Of a stretch of 64,000 nt of DNA, positions 1-11,282 are shown one piece after another (the stretch's first letter is position 1; every line of letters starts with the position of its first letter). The notes beneath the pieces were generated by a model. That model searched no databases and was not told the DNA's origin. It saw only the letters and a program-made list of their open reading frames with translations. A program made the position numbers and the translations under genes. This DNA is from Symbiodinium natans (Eukaryota; Sar; Dinophyceae; Suessiales; Symbiodiniaceae): assembly GCA_905221605.1 (NCBI GenBank), contig CAJNDS010002085.1, positions 479,001 through 543,000 on the forward strand. Reading direction: 5' to 3'.

Positions 1-137
1 TACGAAGTACCATGCACCTCCAAGTACAGTCCAGTTCTCAAGACCAAGCCCCAGGTCTTAGAGGTTTGGGGGTTTAGGGTTTATAGTAGGGTGGGCTTAG
101 CATTTGCCGAGGGATCCGTTTTGTTGAGGGGTTTCAG

Positions 138-191
138 GGCATTGGGTTCACGAATGTATCAAACCTGGCAGACGACGCCTACCTGTTTTGG
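138..191 (+). CDS. exon-like island 1, unknown protein
   Basis: This is an open stretch between telomere-like arrays. It reads GFTNVSNLADDAYLFW in the plus frame, with balanced protein-like composition, and then runs into TAG within the next TTTAGGG unit. It is probably one exon of a plus-strand gene whose other parts may be the islands at 302, 2144, 2408, 2609 and 2884. Splice sites are not fixed and no family is recognised. Confidence 0.3.
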
Positions 192-301
192 GCTTAGGGC
201 GTAGGGCTTAGGGTTTAGGGTTTAGGGTTTAGGGTTTAGGGCTAGGGTTTCAGGTTTAGGGTTTCGGGTTTAGGGCTTACAGTGCGTACTTTGGGCGTAG
301 G

Positions 302-409
302 ATGTTGAAGGCGTCCTCTCCGGACTTGGCTCATCCTGCAGCTGGAGTGGGGCCGGCGGAGAGAACCTCGGAGGCACGAAGCCTTGAGAGCTTAGGACTT
401 CCGAAAGGG
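302..409 (+). CDS. exon-like island 2, unknown protein
   Basis: The plus-strand reading starts at an ATG (MLKASSPDLAHPAAG) and stays open for 36 codons to the next telomere-like array. Composition is Ala/Ser/Pro/Glu-rich and GC-rich, unlike the flanking repeats. It could be a first exon or an internal one. No domain is recognisable. Confidence 0.3.
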
Positions 410-706
410 CAGGGTTTAGGGTTTAGGGTTTGGGATTGAGGGCTTAGGGTTTAGGGCTTAAATAAAACGACTTAAGCCCGTGGTCTTCACCAGACTTCCA
501 GCCAAAAACCCCATCAAAACCCATCGAAACCCAGCTTAGCCTGGTGCTTCGTCTCTGTGGCATCCCCAGGGGCTAGGGAGGGGTTTCGGATTTCAGGGTT
601 TTGCGATTTGGGGCGGGGTGCTCAAAGATTGGGTCTTAGGGGCGAGGAGTGTGCGACTTTTAGGGTTTAGGGTTTAGGGTTTGGGGTTCAGGTGGCTTTG
701 GGTGTT

Positions 707-784
707 GCAAGCCGGGCGTCTTGTCCTGCTTCTGCCAAGGCGTCGGTGGCGCTCCACCTGCGTCACTTCTCGAGCGGCGTTTGA
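707..784 (+). CDS. exon-like island 3, unknown protein
   Basis: The plus frame reads ASRASCPASAKASVALHLRH and ends in TGA at 782. The island is GC-rich and lies between two telomere-like arrays. It may be a terminal exon, or an internal exon with its donor just before the stop. No family is recognised. Confidence 0.25.
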   Translation, partial: ASRASCPASAKASVALHLRHFSSGV

Positions 785-1334
785 AGCCCAAACTCCAAAC
801 TCTATACCCCTATACCATTTAGGGTTTGGGTCTTAGGCTTTGGGGCTGCATAGGCTGTAAGCCCCTGAAGCCCTTTGCCGGTGGCAGTGTCTGTGCTTCA
901 ATACTCGGAATCTCCTGGCTGAGCCTGGTACAAAGCTTCGGGCTCAAACTAGGCGTATTCAGGTAGTAGGAGTATTTGGGGGCCAGCCGGGAGGGACGGG
1001 GGCTAGGTTTAGGTTTTAGGGTTTATGTTTGCAACTACTACAGATGGAAAAGAGGGATAATGACGAGGGCCCTTTGTGAAGCAATCTTGGAACCCAATCG
1101 AAAACCTCAACCCTCAACCCAAAAACAGGGTTTAGGGCTTAGGGCTTAGGATCTAGGGTCTAGGGTTAGGGTTTAGGGGTTTGGGGTTTAGGGCCTTTAC
1201 GGTTTGGGGCCTTTAGTCCTGCCACCAAGGCCAGCAACACCGAAATCAGTCCTCGAACCTCAGCCCAAGAACTAAGAGTTTAGGGCTTAATTATCGGTTT
1301 TCAGCGTTTAGGGTTTAGGAAAGAGCCCGTACAG

Positions 1335-1530
1335 TCGGGCCCCAAACATTGCGCGAGCCACGTGTCTAAAATCTCAGGCCAATCTTGCCTGGCACAAATC
1401 CAGACGGTTGCCCAAACTTTGCGCGAACCACGTGTCTAAAGGCTCAGGACTATGCCTGGCACAAATAAAGTCGCAGGACTATACCTGGTACAAAACTATG
1501 CCTGGTACAAAATCCAGACGGTCGCCATTG
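1335..1530. repeat. short direct repeats (GCGCGARCCACGTGTCTAAA and CCTGGTACAAA)
   Basis: A block containing TTGCGCGAGCCACGTGTCTA followed by TCAGG recurs about 65 bp later with two changes. The motif GCCTGG(T/C)ACAAA then appears five times between 1389 and 1510, and once more near 927. The block looks like local tandem duplication of a unique segment between telomere-like arrays. Confidence 0.6.
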
Positions 1531-1884
1531 GGCATGTAGCCCGAAGGGAAGTAGCCCTGCCTCGGAACATGGGAGCGTCCAAAAACTCCACAGAATTCGG
1601 GCCCTTCGTCCCCAAATAAACCTGAATCCCCCCCAAAGAAGTTGGCTGTAATTCTAGTCCCCTGCATTCCGCCACACATACCTAAACCCTAAACCCTAAA
1701 CCCTATACTGCACACGAAGACTAATTCCACGTAAGAGGAGGCCGGGGGTCGGGCCTCGGGTCGCCCCCAAACCCTCAAAACCCAGTCTCCGCCGCCCCCG
1801 AACCTTAGGGCCTATCAAGTGGAGGCGCGCTTTCTGAGCGCGCGCCGGTCTGAAGACCCCTAGAGTTTAGGGCTTCGATGTTAA

Positions 1885-1960
1885 GATGTCCCCCCTTACA
1901 CTGACAGTCCTGAATTGGGATTATAATAGGGGTGCTAGAATCTCTACTAAGGACTGTTAG
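1885..1960. mobile_element. short TIR element, GGGATGTTCCC family, diverged copy
   Basis: The left end GATGTCCCCCCTTACACTG and right end AAGGACTGTTAG match the terminal inverted repeats of the better copies at 51205 and 44361. The right terminus has lost the outer AACATCCC. The centre differs from the other copies. Confidence 0.5.
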
Positions 1961-2143
1961 TTTTCAAGGCCAAGTTCGATGGGTTTGGAGCAGTTTAGGG
2001 TTTAGGGGTCTCAGACCGCCCCAAAGGCCGCTTCACTTGCAACTCTCTGGCCTTAGAGGGGTTGATATTTCGTACACCCTACTAAACCCTAAACCCTTAA
2101 ACCTAAACCCTGAACAGGCCCTAAACCCTAAACCCTAAACCCC

Positions 2144-2188
2144 AAGCTCTTCCGCATCAAGCCAGGAAAGGTCGCAACGTCTGCGACG
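2144..2188 (+). CDS. exon-like island 4, unknown protein
   Basis: The plus frame reads KLFRIKPGKVATSAT and is followed directly by GTCAGG, a usable GT donor. It begins immediately after a CCCTAAA array. It is probably one exon of the gene spread over 138-2988. Confidence 0.3.
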
Positions 2189-2407
2189 GTCAGGTCAATA
2201 TGCTAGTAAGCGGGGCGGGCTTCCTCAACTCAACTCTCAACAGTCACCCCAAACCCCAAACCCCAAACCCTAAAAACCCTAAAAAACCGAAAAAACCCCA
2301 AACCCTAAACCCCAAACCCCAAACCCTAAACCCCACACCGTAAACCCCAAACCCCAAACCCTAGACCCCAAACCCTGAACCCTTAAGGTGAAGGAAGGGC
2401 GCTTGAG

Positions 2408-2491
2408 GCCGGGATGATCGGCCGCCCCCTCGCGCCAGCAGCGGAGGTGCAACGCCTCTGCGAGTCTTCTGGGCTTCGGGCTCTACTCGGC
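2408..2491 (+). CDS. exon-like island 5, unknown protein
   Basis: The plus frame reads AGMIGRPLAPAAEVQRLCES and stays open to the telomere-like array at 2494. The composition is protein-like and GC-rich. Splice borders are not determined. Confidence 0.3.
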
Positions 2492-2608
2492 TTAGGGTTT
2501 AGGGTTTGGGGTTTGGGGTTTAGGGTTTAGGGTTTAGGGTTTAGGGTTTAGGGTTTAGGGTTTAGGGTTGTTTTTTCGCTCCCGCATAGCTGGCCGAACC
2601 GCAGGCAG

Positions 2609-2665
2609 GGTTACGTCTATGATCTGTCCAGTCAGGAAAAAGAAGAAGAAAGACGGCCCCAGTAG
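2609..2665 (+). CDS. exon-like island 6, unknown protein
   Basis: After a possible acceptor (GCAGGCAG) the plus frame reads GYVYDLSSQEKEEERRPQ and ends in TAG at 2663. The Glu/Arg-rich tail is typical of a charged linker. It may continue into the island at 2884 if a donor precedes the TAG. Confidence 0.35.
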   Translation, partial: GYVYDLSSQEKEEERRPQ

Positions 2666-2883
2666 GACCTTGCAGAACTTACGCCATTCCCCGCTTCTCT
2701 CATGTTTAGGGTTTAGGGTCTAGGGTTTAGGGTTTAGGGTTTTAGGGCTTAGGGCTTAGGGTTTAGGGTTTAGGGTTTAGGCTTTAGGGTTTAGGGTTAA
2801 CCCGGCCTATGGTTTCGACTCTCACACTCGCACAAGGCCGGCAAGGCTTCGGTTGGATCCTTCTGGTGACACTGTCTACAGGC

Positions 2884-2988
2884 TTTGCAGACTTCAATGA
2901 CTATCAGCTTCTCTGCAACTACGACGACCCCTCGGTGATACGACTGCCCACGACCTCAGCACACGACCTTCAGCAGACCATAATCTGA
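2884..2988 (+). CDS. exon-like island 7, probable terminal exon
   Basis: A plus-strand open frame of 34 codons begins FADFNDYQLLCNYDDPSVIR and ends in TGA at 2986. It follows a possible acceptor (GTCTACAG). The composition is convincingly protein-like, with many D, N and Y. It is the last exon-like segment before the repeat-rich, gene-poor stretch, so it is a candidate 3' end of the gene starting near position 138. Confidence 0.4.
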   Translation, partial: FADFNDYQLLCNYDDPSVIRLPTTSAHDLQQTII

Positions 2989-3094
2989 TGTCCCTCTTCT
3001 CAAGTCCCCTCATCGCATCTGCATGGCTCACACGTGCTACACACCTGCGCAGCATTGTGCTCATCTCTTTCTCCATCTGCAGAACCAATCCCTT

Positions 3095-3530
3095 TCCCAT
3101 TGTATTGAATTCATCACCTGCAGTCCACAGAGCCAAACTCTTTCCCATTGTATTGAATTCATCACTTGCAGGTACCACCTCATCATTGCAGTGAATTCCA
3201 TCTCATCATCGTCACGAATTTCCCATGCCATTCTTCACCGCTCAGCTCCAGTTGCCATGAATTCGTCGGCTGCAGCTAACGTCTCCACACCACTGCCCCG
3301 CACAAATTGCAAGGAGTTGTGATGAATTCATGAATTCGTTGTTGTAGTTACCAGCTCCTCTCCACTGCCCAGCCCAGACTGCAAGGAATCGTACTGAATT
3401 CACCGACTGGAGTTGGGGTTCAGCCATGCCTTGCCCGCCTTCCACAGCTCAGCTGAGATCCTTCCTCCAACTGAAATCTCATGAATTCCCAGGCAGCACG
3501 AATTCGGCTGAATTCCCGATTGAATTCATC
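3095..3530. repeat. degenerate GAATTC-centred repeats
   Basis: About a dozen GAATTC sites occur in 430 bp, many inside longer similar words such as TTGTATTGAATTCATCAC, spaced roughly 20-60 bp apart. Two neighbouring units at about 3095 and 3145 are nearly identical. A smaller cluster of the same word lies at 15717-16000. The translations of this region are low-value ORFs that I do not call. Confidence 0.7.
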
Positions 3531-4224
3531 AGGCCCATTTCCACTCTTTCACATCACCCTATCCATGTCAGCCGGTCCAGCACCACTCGCTGGCTCATCT
3601 CCTTCTTCTCATCAACAAGGCCAGCTGCACTGTTGGCGTGGACTGGCAGCATCTTTGCACAACCCGCGGGACAGCCATGGCAGTACTAGAGTACGCCCAA
3701 TACACTGCTTTATTCCTATAACAAGCCACAAATAACTCAGTTGGGGGGGGGGGGAGGGCAAGGGGAACAAGCGCCAACCAAGTGATTGCAACGGTTACAA
3801 GTCGGCCCGTACAGTGCGCCAGTGTAGTGTGTATGTGCGCGCACACCCACCCCCCACCCCCCTTGCCTCCCCACCCCCCTTCAGGACCTCCGCCCTCCTT
3901 CTGGGTCGGCCTGTGGCTCGTGGGCCTTACCTTGTCGACCTAGTCTGCCCAAGTTGTCTTTACACCTGTCCTGTTGCGCCAGAATCAGTGAGTCCTGCTG
4001 ACTCCTCAGGATTTGCCTGGCTAACAGCCCACAGTCTTCCCAACTTATGCATGTCTGTCCTCTGAGGCTATCACGCAGCTCCCGGCACCGACTGGGCATC
4101 CGGAGGACCCAGATCATTTATGTCAAGGCGCAATGAGTCGTTACACCTGTCTCAGCTCTCGATCCAGTGCGCTGCTCAGCCTCCCTTTCAATCCAGCAGA
4201 CAAAACTCCCATGTTATAACACAC

Positions 4225-4225
<1 letters not shown>
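3531..4225. other. no gene recognised
   Basis: This is mixed unique sequence with a G run at about 3743 and C-rich runs near 3850-3890. Several short ORFs exist on both strands but none has convincing composition or splice support. Confidence 0.5.

Positions 4226-4271
<46 letters not shown>
4226..4271. repeat. (CT)n microsatellite
   Basis: About 22 uninterrupted CT dinucleotides. They create meaningless Ser-Leu and Arg-Glu frames. Confidence 0.95.
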
Positions 4272-4277
<6 letters not shown>

Positions 4278-4539
4278 CTCCCCAAGCGTCAGCGCCGAAA
4301 TAACGCGAATCTGAGTTCCGATCCTGGCAACCGTATCAGCCGCCGGACCTGGAAAATGAATGAGGCAATACTTTGATCCTTCCTGCAACGGTCCCTCCGC
4401 GCCTGCGTTCTGAAGGGTATCCATCTTGAGCAAGAGGTCTAATCCGCACAGCTAGGACAAGGCCTTGAGCCGCGCGCCCGGCGTTGAGCCAACAAGTCCA
4501 ACGCCAAGAAACAACAAGTAGCGCCAGTTACCGTATGCT

Positions 4540-5213
<674 letters not shown>

Positions 5214-6674
5214 GTCCTCTTCAAGATGCTGGCGGGTTCTGGCCAGCTCCTGGACCAAGTCCACCTCGACGCGAGCCGTTCCATGGGCTGAAGATTAGAT
5301 GATCTTCCACAGAGATCTACAAACACACTTCAGCACACTGCTCGATGCAAACGAACAACATAAAGCGGGCGTGTGCAATTGAGGGAAGTCGTTTAGCAAC
5401 GGCTACGGCATCGAAAAAGGACTACTAAGCTGCCAGCCGGCGGAGCCAACTCCTGGGCAACGTTGAGACCTGGCATAGCACCGGGAAGCGACACTATAGC
5501 TCGAAGCCATACCATACACGATGCACATTGCAAAAGGACTGCCAGCCGCACATTTACCGGACAACCTTTAGCTGTCCTGCTTTCAGAACTGCTTATTGCT
5601 GCTGCGCATGTCAAGGGCTCAGACAGAAAATGCCGGGAGCCGCCCGCGCTCTCTCTTTCCACCCGGAACCTCGCAAAATTCCCTCACCGCCCAGCCCCAA
5701 AAGCGCTCCCAGGCCTGCGTGGCTCTTGCGCCAGGCGAAGGGGCGCACTGTCGCTCCAAGCCCGGAGCACTTAGCGCAAAGTGAACAAATTTGAAAGACT
5801 TCGTGAAGGGGGCCTTGCGCTGGACCAACTTGCAGCCGAGTCTCGTCGTTTCCGTCGTCAAAGAGCTTTCTGCGCGGGGTGCTCCAGTTGTCATGAGCCA
5901 GTGCCATTGCGAAGTCGCTGTATGTCACTGTTGGTTCTGGTCTTTGAGTGTGGCGTGGTCAAACTAGCCTAAGCGTTATGCTTGGCTTGCTAGCTAGTTT
6001 AAGGTCTCACAGAGTACTGCGCAGCGCAGCTGTGAACACTCGCGATGTTATTCAGTAGTGCCGGTTTGCTACAATGTTGGGGCAGAGCTCCCGTCTAGAG
6101 TGCCGACATGCGCGGCGAGATAAATGGGGGGTGGGGGCAATTCTCAGGCACCCAGACGAATTTCGAATTTCAAGACAATAGCGCTACACAGTCTTGATTC
6201 CCTTGAGCACGATCTCTCGGCATTTTTGCTCCAGCAAGAGGTGAACGGGAAACTGCACGACACGGTAATCAGCAGACAATAGGATGCGTTGAGTCTATCG
6301 AGAACAATCAATGGTACACCGTACAGTACCGGGCCGATGCTAGTGATCGTGAAGAACAGCAGGATTTCTGTTCATCAATCACGCGTATCATCTACATGAC
6401 AACATTAACATGGTTCATTTCCTGAGCTTGGAGGGGGGAAAGCTTCTACTGTAGGTGTTGGCCTAACAACCGATATCTTGCAATGCGGAGTATTCCCAGC
6501 TCATGGACAGTGGAGCCAAGCTGTGCCATCTTGTGTCCCTTGTTTTGGCTTATTTTGGCTTGTTTTGCCACTGAGCCGAGGAAGGGGTCCTGTCTGGATC
6601 CCTCTTGCCGGGGGTGTGGATTGGCTCGGAATCTTCTGACTGAGTGGCAAGGCACTCGATCCACTCAAAAGGCA

Positions 6675-6676
<2 letters not shown>
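5214..6676. other. no gene recognised
   Basis: This is unique sequence without telomere-like arrays. ORFs of 60-105 codons overlap on both strands around 5400-5970, but none shows a known motif or clear codon bias, and I cannot choose between strands. Confidence 0.4.

Positions 6677-6731
<55 letters not shown>
6677..6731. repeat. (GA)n microsatellite
   Basis: About 27 GA units. The short plus-strand ORF 6762-6881 lies just downstream (PSRQRVQFLLEAKPFTAELW, ends TGA). It is open and plausible but isolated. Confidence 0.95.
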
Positions 6732-6735
<4 letters not shown>

Positions 6736-7428
6736 ATTCGTCTCGAACAAGAAGTTGACCAATGCCGTCCCGGCAGCGCGTGCAATTCCTTTTGGAAGCC
6801 AAGCCATTCACAGCAGAACTCTGGACTCAGCCAGTTGCACGGAGGCGAAGACGACAAGCGCTCCGCAAGGACTTGCAATGAAAAGTTTCCGCGAACTTGC
6901 CGCCGCTTGTGCTGCGATGGCCTCGACACCATAAACACTGCAAGACGTACGTCAAGCCGAGTCAAGTTCCAACTGAACTTGCTTTAAAGCCCTCTATCAT
7001 AGTTGATTGCATTTCTTACCCGCTTAGCATTCCTTACTCCCAAGTACACGTCATGTCTTCCCACCATATGGATTCGTGTCGGTTTAACAAGGGAATCGCC
7101 CCATCCCAACCCCTCCCCCCCGCAACCCCCCCCTCCCACCTGTATGGCTTCGCGTAGCTTAACGGGCCCCAGCACCATCGCTTCTATCCCACTCCGCCAC
7201 CCCTCTTCCCACGTGTCGGCTCTTCTCACCGGATAGATCCCACCTGTATGGGCTTCGTCTGGTAAACAAGTCCGTGTGATTTGAACGCTAAGATCGCTCG
7301 TTCCAATTTGCAGGGCACTACAGGAGCTGGGTTAAAGGATTTCGGCTGGACAACACAAGCAGGTTGTCGGAGCGGTACATGAGATGGCATCAGAAAGCAC
7401 TTCACTAGCTACGAGTATGCTATAAATA

Positions 7429-7716
7429 TTAATAGCATGCTATGGCCTTGAAGGTGCCTCCCATCCTGTGGACAGGTGGTGCGCTTGCAGAACCGATTTG
7501 CGGACCAGCATCCGTCTCTGTAACATCAACACTGGTCGACCCGGAAGTCCCCACAGTACCTCGTGTTGGAAGATCTTGAAGTCTGTATCTCACGCTAAAG
7601 CTGAAGTGATGTGGGCACGCAAGCACTTCCTGCAGAAACTGAAGATCTCTAAACAGCGCCTTGACGATTGTAGCAATGTCATCCGGCACCACCAATTGGT
7701 GACCGGCAGGAAGTAA
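7429..7716 (-). CDS. possible small coding region, unknown
   Basis: The minus frame reads LVVPDDIATIVKALFRDLQF and later SVRYRLQDLPTRGTVG, ending in TAA at 7429. Composition is more protein-like than the overlapping plus frame. Upstream it runs into the GC-rich minisatellite, so a 5' exon or start is not visible. No family is recognised. Confidence 0.25.
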   Translation of the reverse strand, partial: LLPAGHQLVVPDDIATIVKALFRDLQFLQEVLACPHHFSFSVRYRLQDLPTRGTVGTSGSTSVDVTETDAGPQIGSASAPPVHRMGGTFKAIACY

Positions 7717-7739
7717 AAGCCCGTATCAACGCGCGCAAG

Positions 7740-8495
7740 GTCGGGGGAGCACGTGCGCGGGGCCCGCAGAGCACGTGTGCGGGGCCGGGGGAGCACGCGC
7801 GTGGGGGAGCGTGTGCGGGGTGGGGGCACCACGCGCGCGGGGCCGGGGGAGCACGCGCGCGGGGCCGACCGGCCACCCAGTCCCTGTGCGTGCGCCCCCC
7901 GCGCGCAGCCAAACTGTGCGCGCGCCCAGTCCAGTCCCTGTGCGCGCGCCCCCCGCGCCGCACCCAACCACAGACCCCAGTCCCTGTGCGCGCGCCCCCC
8001 ACACGCGGGTCACCGAACCACCCACTCCAGTCCCTGTGCGTGCGGCCCCCACGCGCGGATGCGCCCCCCCCGCGCACACCCAACCACCCACTCCAGTCCC
8101 TGCGCGCGCGCCCCCCACACCGCACCGAACCACCCAAGCCGAGTCCCTGCGCGCGCCCCCCCAGCGCGCGGATGCGCGCCCCCCCCGACGCTGTGCGCGT
8201 GCGCGTGCGCGCGTGCGTGGGTGCGCGCGCCGCGCGCGCCCCGTGCGCACCCAACCCGCCCAGTTCCTGTGCGCACGCCCGCACGCAGCCAAGCACCCAC
8301 CCTGCCCCTGTGCGCGCGCCCACTCCAGTCCCTGTGCGCGCGTCCCCGCGCCCCCGTGCGTGGGTGCGCGGTCTCCCCGCGCACACGGAACCACCCACCC
8401 CAGTCCGCGCCCTCCCCCCCGCACACGGTATACCACCCACCCCAGTCCCTGAGCGCGCGCCCCCTGCGCGGGGATGACGCTGCGCGCGCGGCCCC
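7740..8495. repeat. GC-rich minisatellite (CAGTCCCTGTGCGCGCGCCC)
   Basis: An imperfect tandem array is built around CAGTCCCTGTGCGCGCGCCC, with CCACCCACTCCAGT and GCGCGGATGCGC as recurring companions. The unit is about 55-75 bp. Alternating CG/TG stretches are frequent. Long ORFs exist in all six frames because stop codons are rare at this composition, so I do not call them genes. Confidence 0.85.
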
Positions 8496-8498
8496 AGC

Positions 8499-8960
<462 letters not shown>

Positions 8961-9097
8961 AGTGCGGGGTGTTCCCGCCCGTGACATTTTAGGCGTATTT
9001 CATGTAGATTTCTGCAGATTTAAGCAGTTGAAACGACAGACCAGCACCACCACCACCAGCGCATCCTTTTGTCCAGTGCGTCCATGCCCAAACCTTA

Positions 9098-9612
9098 ATG
9101 ATGTCCTCTCCGCGCGCATCCGTGTGTCAAGGAGCAACCCCGACTTGGGCGACGTCATCGCGGGTGGCTTACGTGCCACCTGGAGCCCATCCGCAGTCGG
9201 CCCGAATCATTTCACCAGAGCAGGGCCTGGCCGCTTGGTTTCAAGACCCAAACACCGTCCAACCGCCCCCCCAATCCTCCGATCCCGAAACCCTGACAGA
9301 TTCCGGGTGGACGAGGATGTCTCTAGTCACCTTAGTCCTCCTGGGGCCTCATGATTTGAGAACAGGGTGAGCCTAAGCAGGTTTTGGGCGGTGTCGACCT
9401 CAGGCGCTGCATAGGTTCGGCCACGCGAAGATTCCGGACTCTGTTTCCAAGGCAGGGCTTCGTGCTCTCATCGGCAACACCCAGCACGTGGTCGGCGCGG
9501 CCATGGGTTGGCTCCTGGCCTTCTCGCTCGTGAACAGAAAGGGCTGCGGTCCGAAACCGGCGACGAGTTGCTGCCTTCGATTGAGGTCACTCAATGTCAA
9601 TGTCACGCAATA
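9098..9612 (+). CDS. hypothetical protein in two frames (two exons or frameshift)
   Basis: The first part (9098-9370) reads VAYVPPGAHPQSARIISPEQ and continues through AAWFQDPNTVQPPPQSSDPE. The second part, in another frame from about 9408, reads ALHRFGHAKIPDSVSKAGLR and then NTQHVVGAAMGWLLAFSLVN, ending in TAA at 9610. Both parts look genuinely coding and lie in order on the same strand. The join between 9370 and 9408 is either a very short intron or a frameshift. I do not recognise the family. A retroelement polyprotein remnant is possible but not shown. Confidence 0.4.
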
Positions 9613-9732
9613 ATTGATTCTGACATTCGCAGAACACAAATCACTTCAAAGGCCTTGAATTGACGTCATCAGTGCAGTTGTTTTTGATGGTGCCCTGTCA
9701 GGTGCCCCCGCAAAGGCCGGTCCCTCGAGATT

Positions 9733-9945
9733 GTGAGTGTGGGCTGGTCCGACAAGGTGAAGAAGCGCGCAACGACTGCAAAGGCCAAGAGAACACGACC
9801 CACCGGGTCCGAGGGCACAAAGGCCAACAAGAGGACGCCTGTCACGGCCATGAAGGCCCGACGGTGCCCCGAGACGACCGAGAGTTCTAATGCCCACGTT
9901 GCGAGTCTGAGTGGCGCACGTTCCTTGCTGAAGCGCAAGCTTTAA
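9733..9945 (+). CDS. Lys/Arg-rich hypothetical protein
   Basis: A plus-strand frame (GTG at 9733, no ATG in phase) gives a 70-residue basic protein with KVKKRATTAKAKRTRPTGS and a tail ending LLKRKL, TAA at 9943. The composition resembles basic nuclear or ribosomal extensions, but no family can be named. An overlapping minus frame is hydrophobic and could be the real one. Confidence 0.25.
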   Translation: MSVGWSDKVKKRATTAKAKRTRPTGSEGTKANKRTPVTAMKARRCPETTESSNAHVASLSGARSLLKRKL

Positions 9946-10421
9946 ATATCTGAAAGTCATGCAATGCTGACTTGCAAATTGAGCATTTTAGTGCAGAATA
10001 ATGGAGCCGCAGCTATGGGTACGCCCCTGGCATATAGTGTAATAGGCACTGTACCTTCACTTCATGGCCTACCAATTCAGAGGCTCCCATATCCGAAGCT
10101 GGGGAAGCGGATGAAAATGGCGTGTGTGCCAGCCTTCCTCCCAGTGCACAAAGCGGGTTCACACCATGCTAAATCTTGAATTCCTTGCTCTGTGCCAAGA
10201 TGTGGTGGTCTGCAGACACACCCGGGCCGGCGTCCTTAATGTCCTCTTCACTGTCTTGCCGTTGCTTTGTTCGCCCCGTTGAAGCCTTGCTCGCGCAGGA
10301 AGGCATCCAGACCTGGCCTTGACTGTCGCGCAGGCCGTCGGCGGTCGGTGACTCAGAGATAGATTAACACCGCACATTACCCTCAATGCTTTCCTTCATC
10401 CCGACAGAGCTTTCGACAGAG

Positions 10422-10761
10422 GGCTTGGGGCAGCAAAACCGTCTACCGGTAGACGGCCGATTTCCTCAGCGTTTGGCCGGACGGCTTGGGGCAGGAAAAC
10501 CGTCTACCGGTAGACGGCCGATTTCCTCAGCATTTTTCCGGATGTGGTGGGGTAATTCTTCTGCCCTTAAAGGAAATATTACTTTCGGAATTCCTGGGAG
10601 GTAATTTTTCGTGTGTGGGCAGAAGAATTACCCCACCACATCCGGCAAAATGCTGAGGAAATCGGCCGTCTACCGGTAGACGGTTTTCCTGCCCCCAAGC
10701 CGTCCGGCGAAACGCTGAGGAAATCGGCCGTCTACCGGTAGACGGTTTTGCTGCCCAAGCC
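10422..10761. mobile_element. 340-bp foldback (inverted-repeat) element
   Basis: The left arm, about 10422-10566, and the right arm, about 10617-10761, are near-perfect reverse complements of roughly 145 bp, separated by about 50 bp. Each arm itself holds two tandem copies of a 75-bp unit containing the 18-bp perfect palindrome CCGTCTACCGGTAGACGG. The arms end inward at GGTAATTCTTCTGCCC. No ORF of note is present, so it is a foldback or MITE-like element. No clear target duplication could be picked out by eye. Confidence 0.85.
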
Positions 10762-11282
10762 GAGTCATGGGGATGTCGTTTGCCCAAGCTAGCTGTTTTG
10801 ACTCATGCCCCCAACCACCCCCACTAGAACCTGAGAGTCAAAGCCGATGATCTTGGAATTCTTCTGATTCTGAACAAGGCCATCGCAAGAAGAAAGCCTT
10901 ATCCGATCGGCCGGCGCCCTGGGGCTATTTTGCAGTTCTCACTGAGCCAGGTTGTTGGGCTGCTGTGTTCAACGTTATGTGGTGTCAATGCAGCAGGACT
11001 GGCTCGCGGGGGGGGGGTGGGGGGGGTGGTCGATTTGTCTTGTCTGTGCCGTAATGGGGGAACGTGCTCCGAGCACGTACGCTCTCTTCTGCGCGGAGAT
11101 CGCGCGGAAACGAGTCGGCAAGGGCACGCGTGTGCGCGGCAAGAAGTCGCAAATGGGCCGGTCCGAGATGCAAGCTACGTGGAATCTCTGCTGGAATAAC
11201 TAAGATTACAGACACACACGCGTCTGATTTTCTGCCGAGCATCCCTGAACCCGCAGCAATAATAACAACGTTAAGGAATGCC

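Larger units (their letters stand above)
1..2810. repeat. tract of interstitial TTTAGGG/CCCTAAA arrays
   Basis: Short arrays of TTTAGGG in both orientations, with variants TTTGGGG, TTTAGGGC and TTAGGGC, alternate with 60-150-bp unique islands. The clearest plus-orientation arrays lie at about 203-240, 2494-2571 and 2704-2800, and minus-orientation arrays at about 1681-1707 and 2120-2380. No array is long enough to be a chromosome end. Positions 785-2143 contain only such arrays and the repeats at 1335-1530, apart from low-quality islands I could not assign. Confidence 0.9.

Noticed and set aside
5393-5972. Several overlapping ORFs of 60-105 codons on both strands
   Set aside because: No motif, no splice support and no way to prefer one frame.
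9646-9960. Minus-strand hydrophobic ORF of 104 codons
   Set aside because: It overlaps the plus-strand Lys-rich frame, which has more natural composition. The hydrophobic reading is the usual mirror of a Lys/Arg-rich gene.
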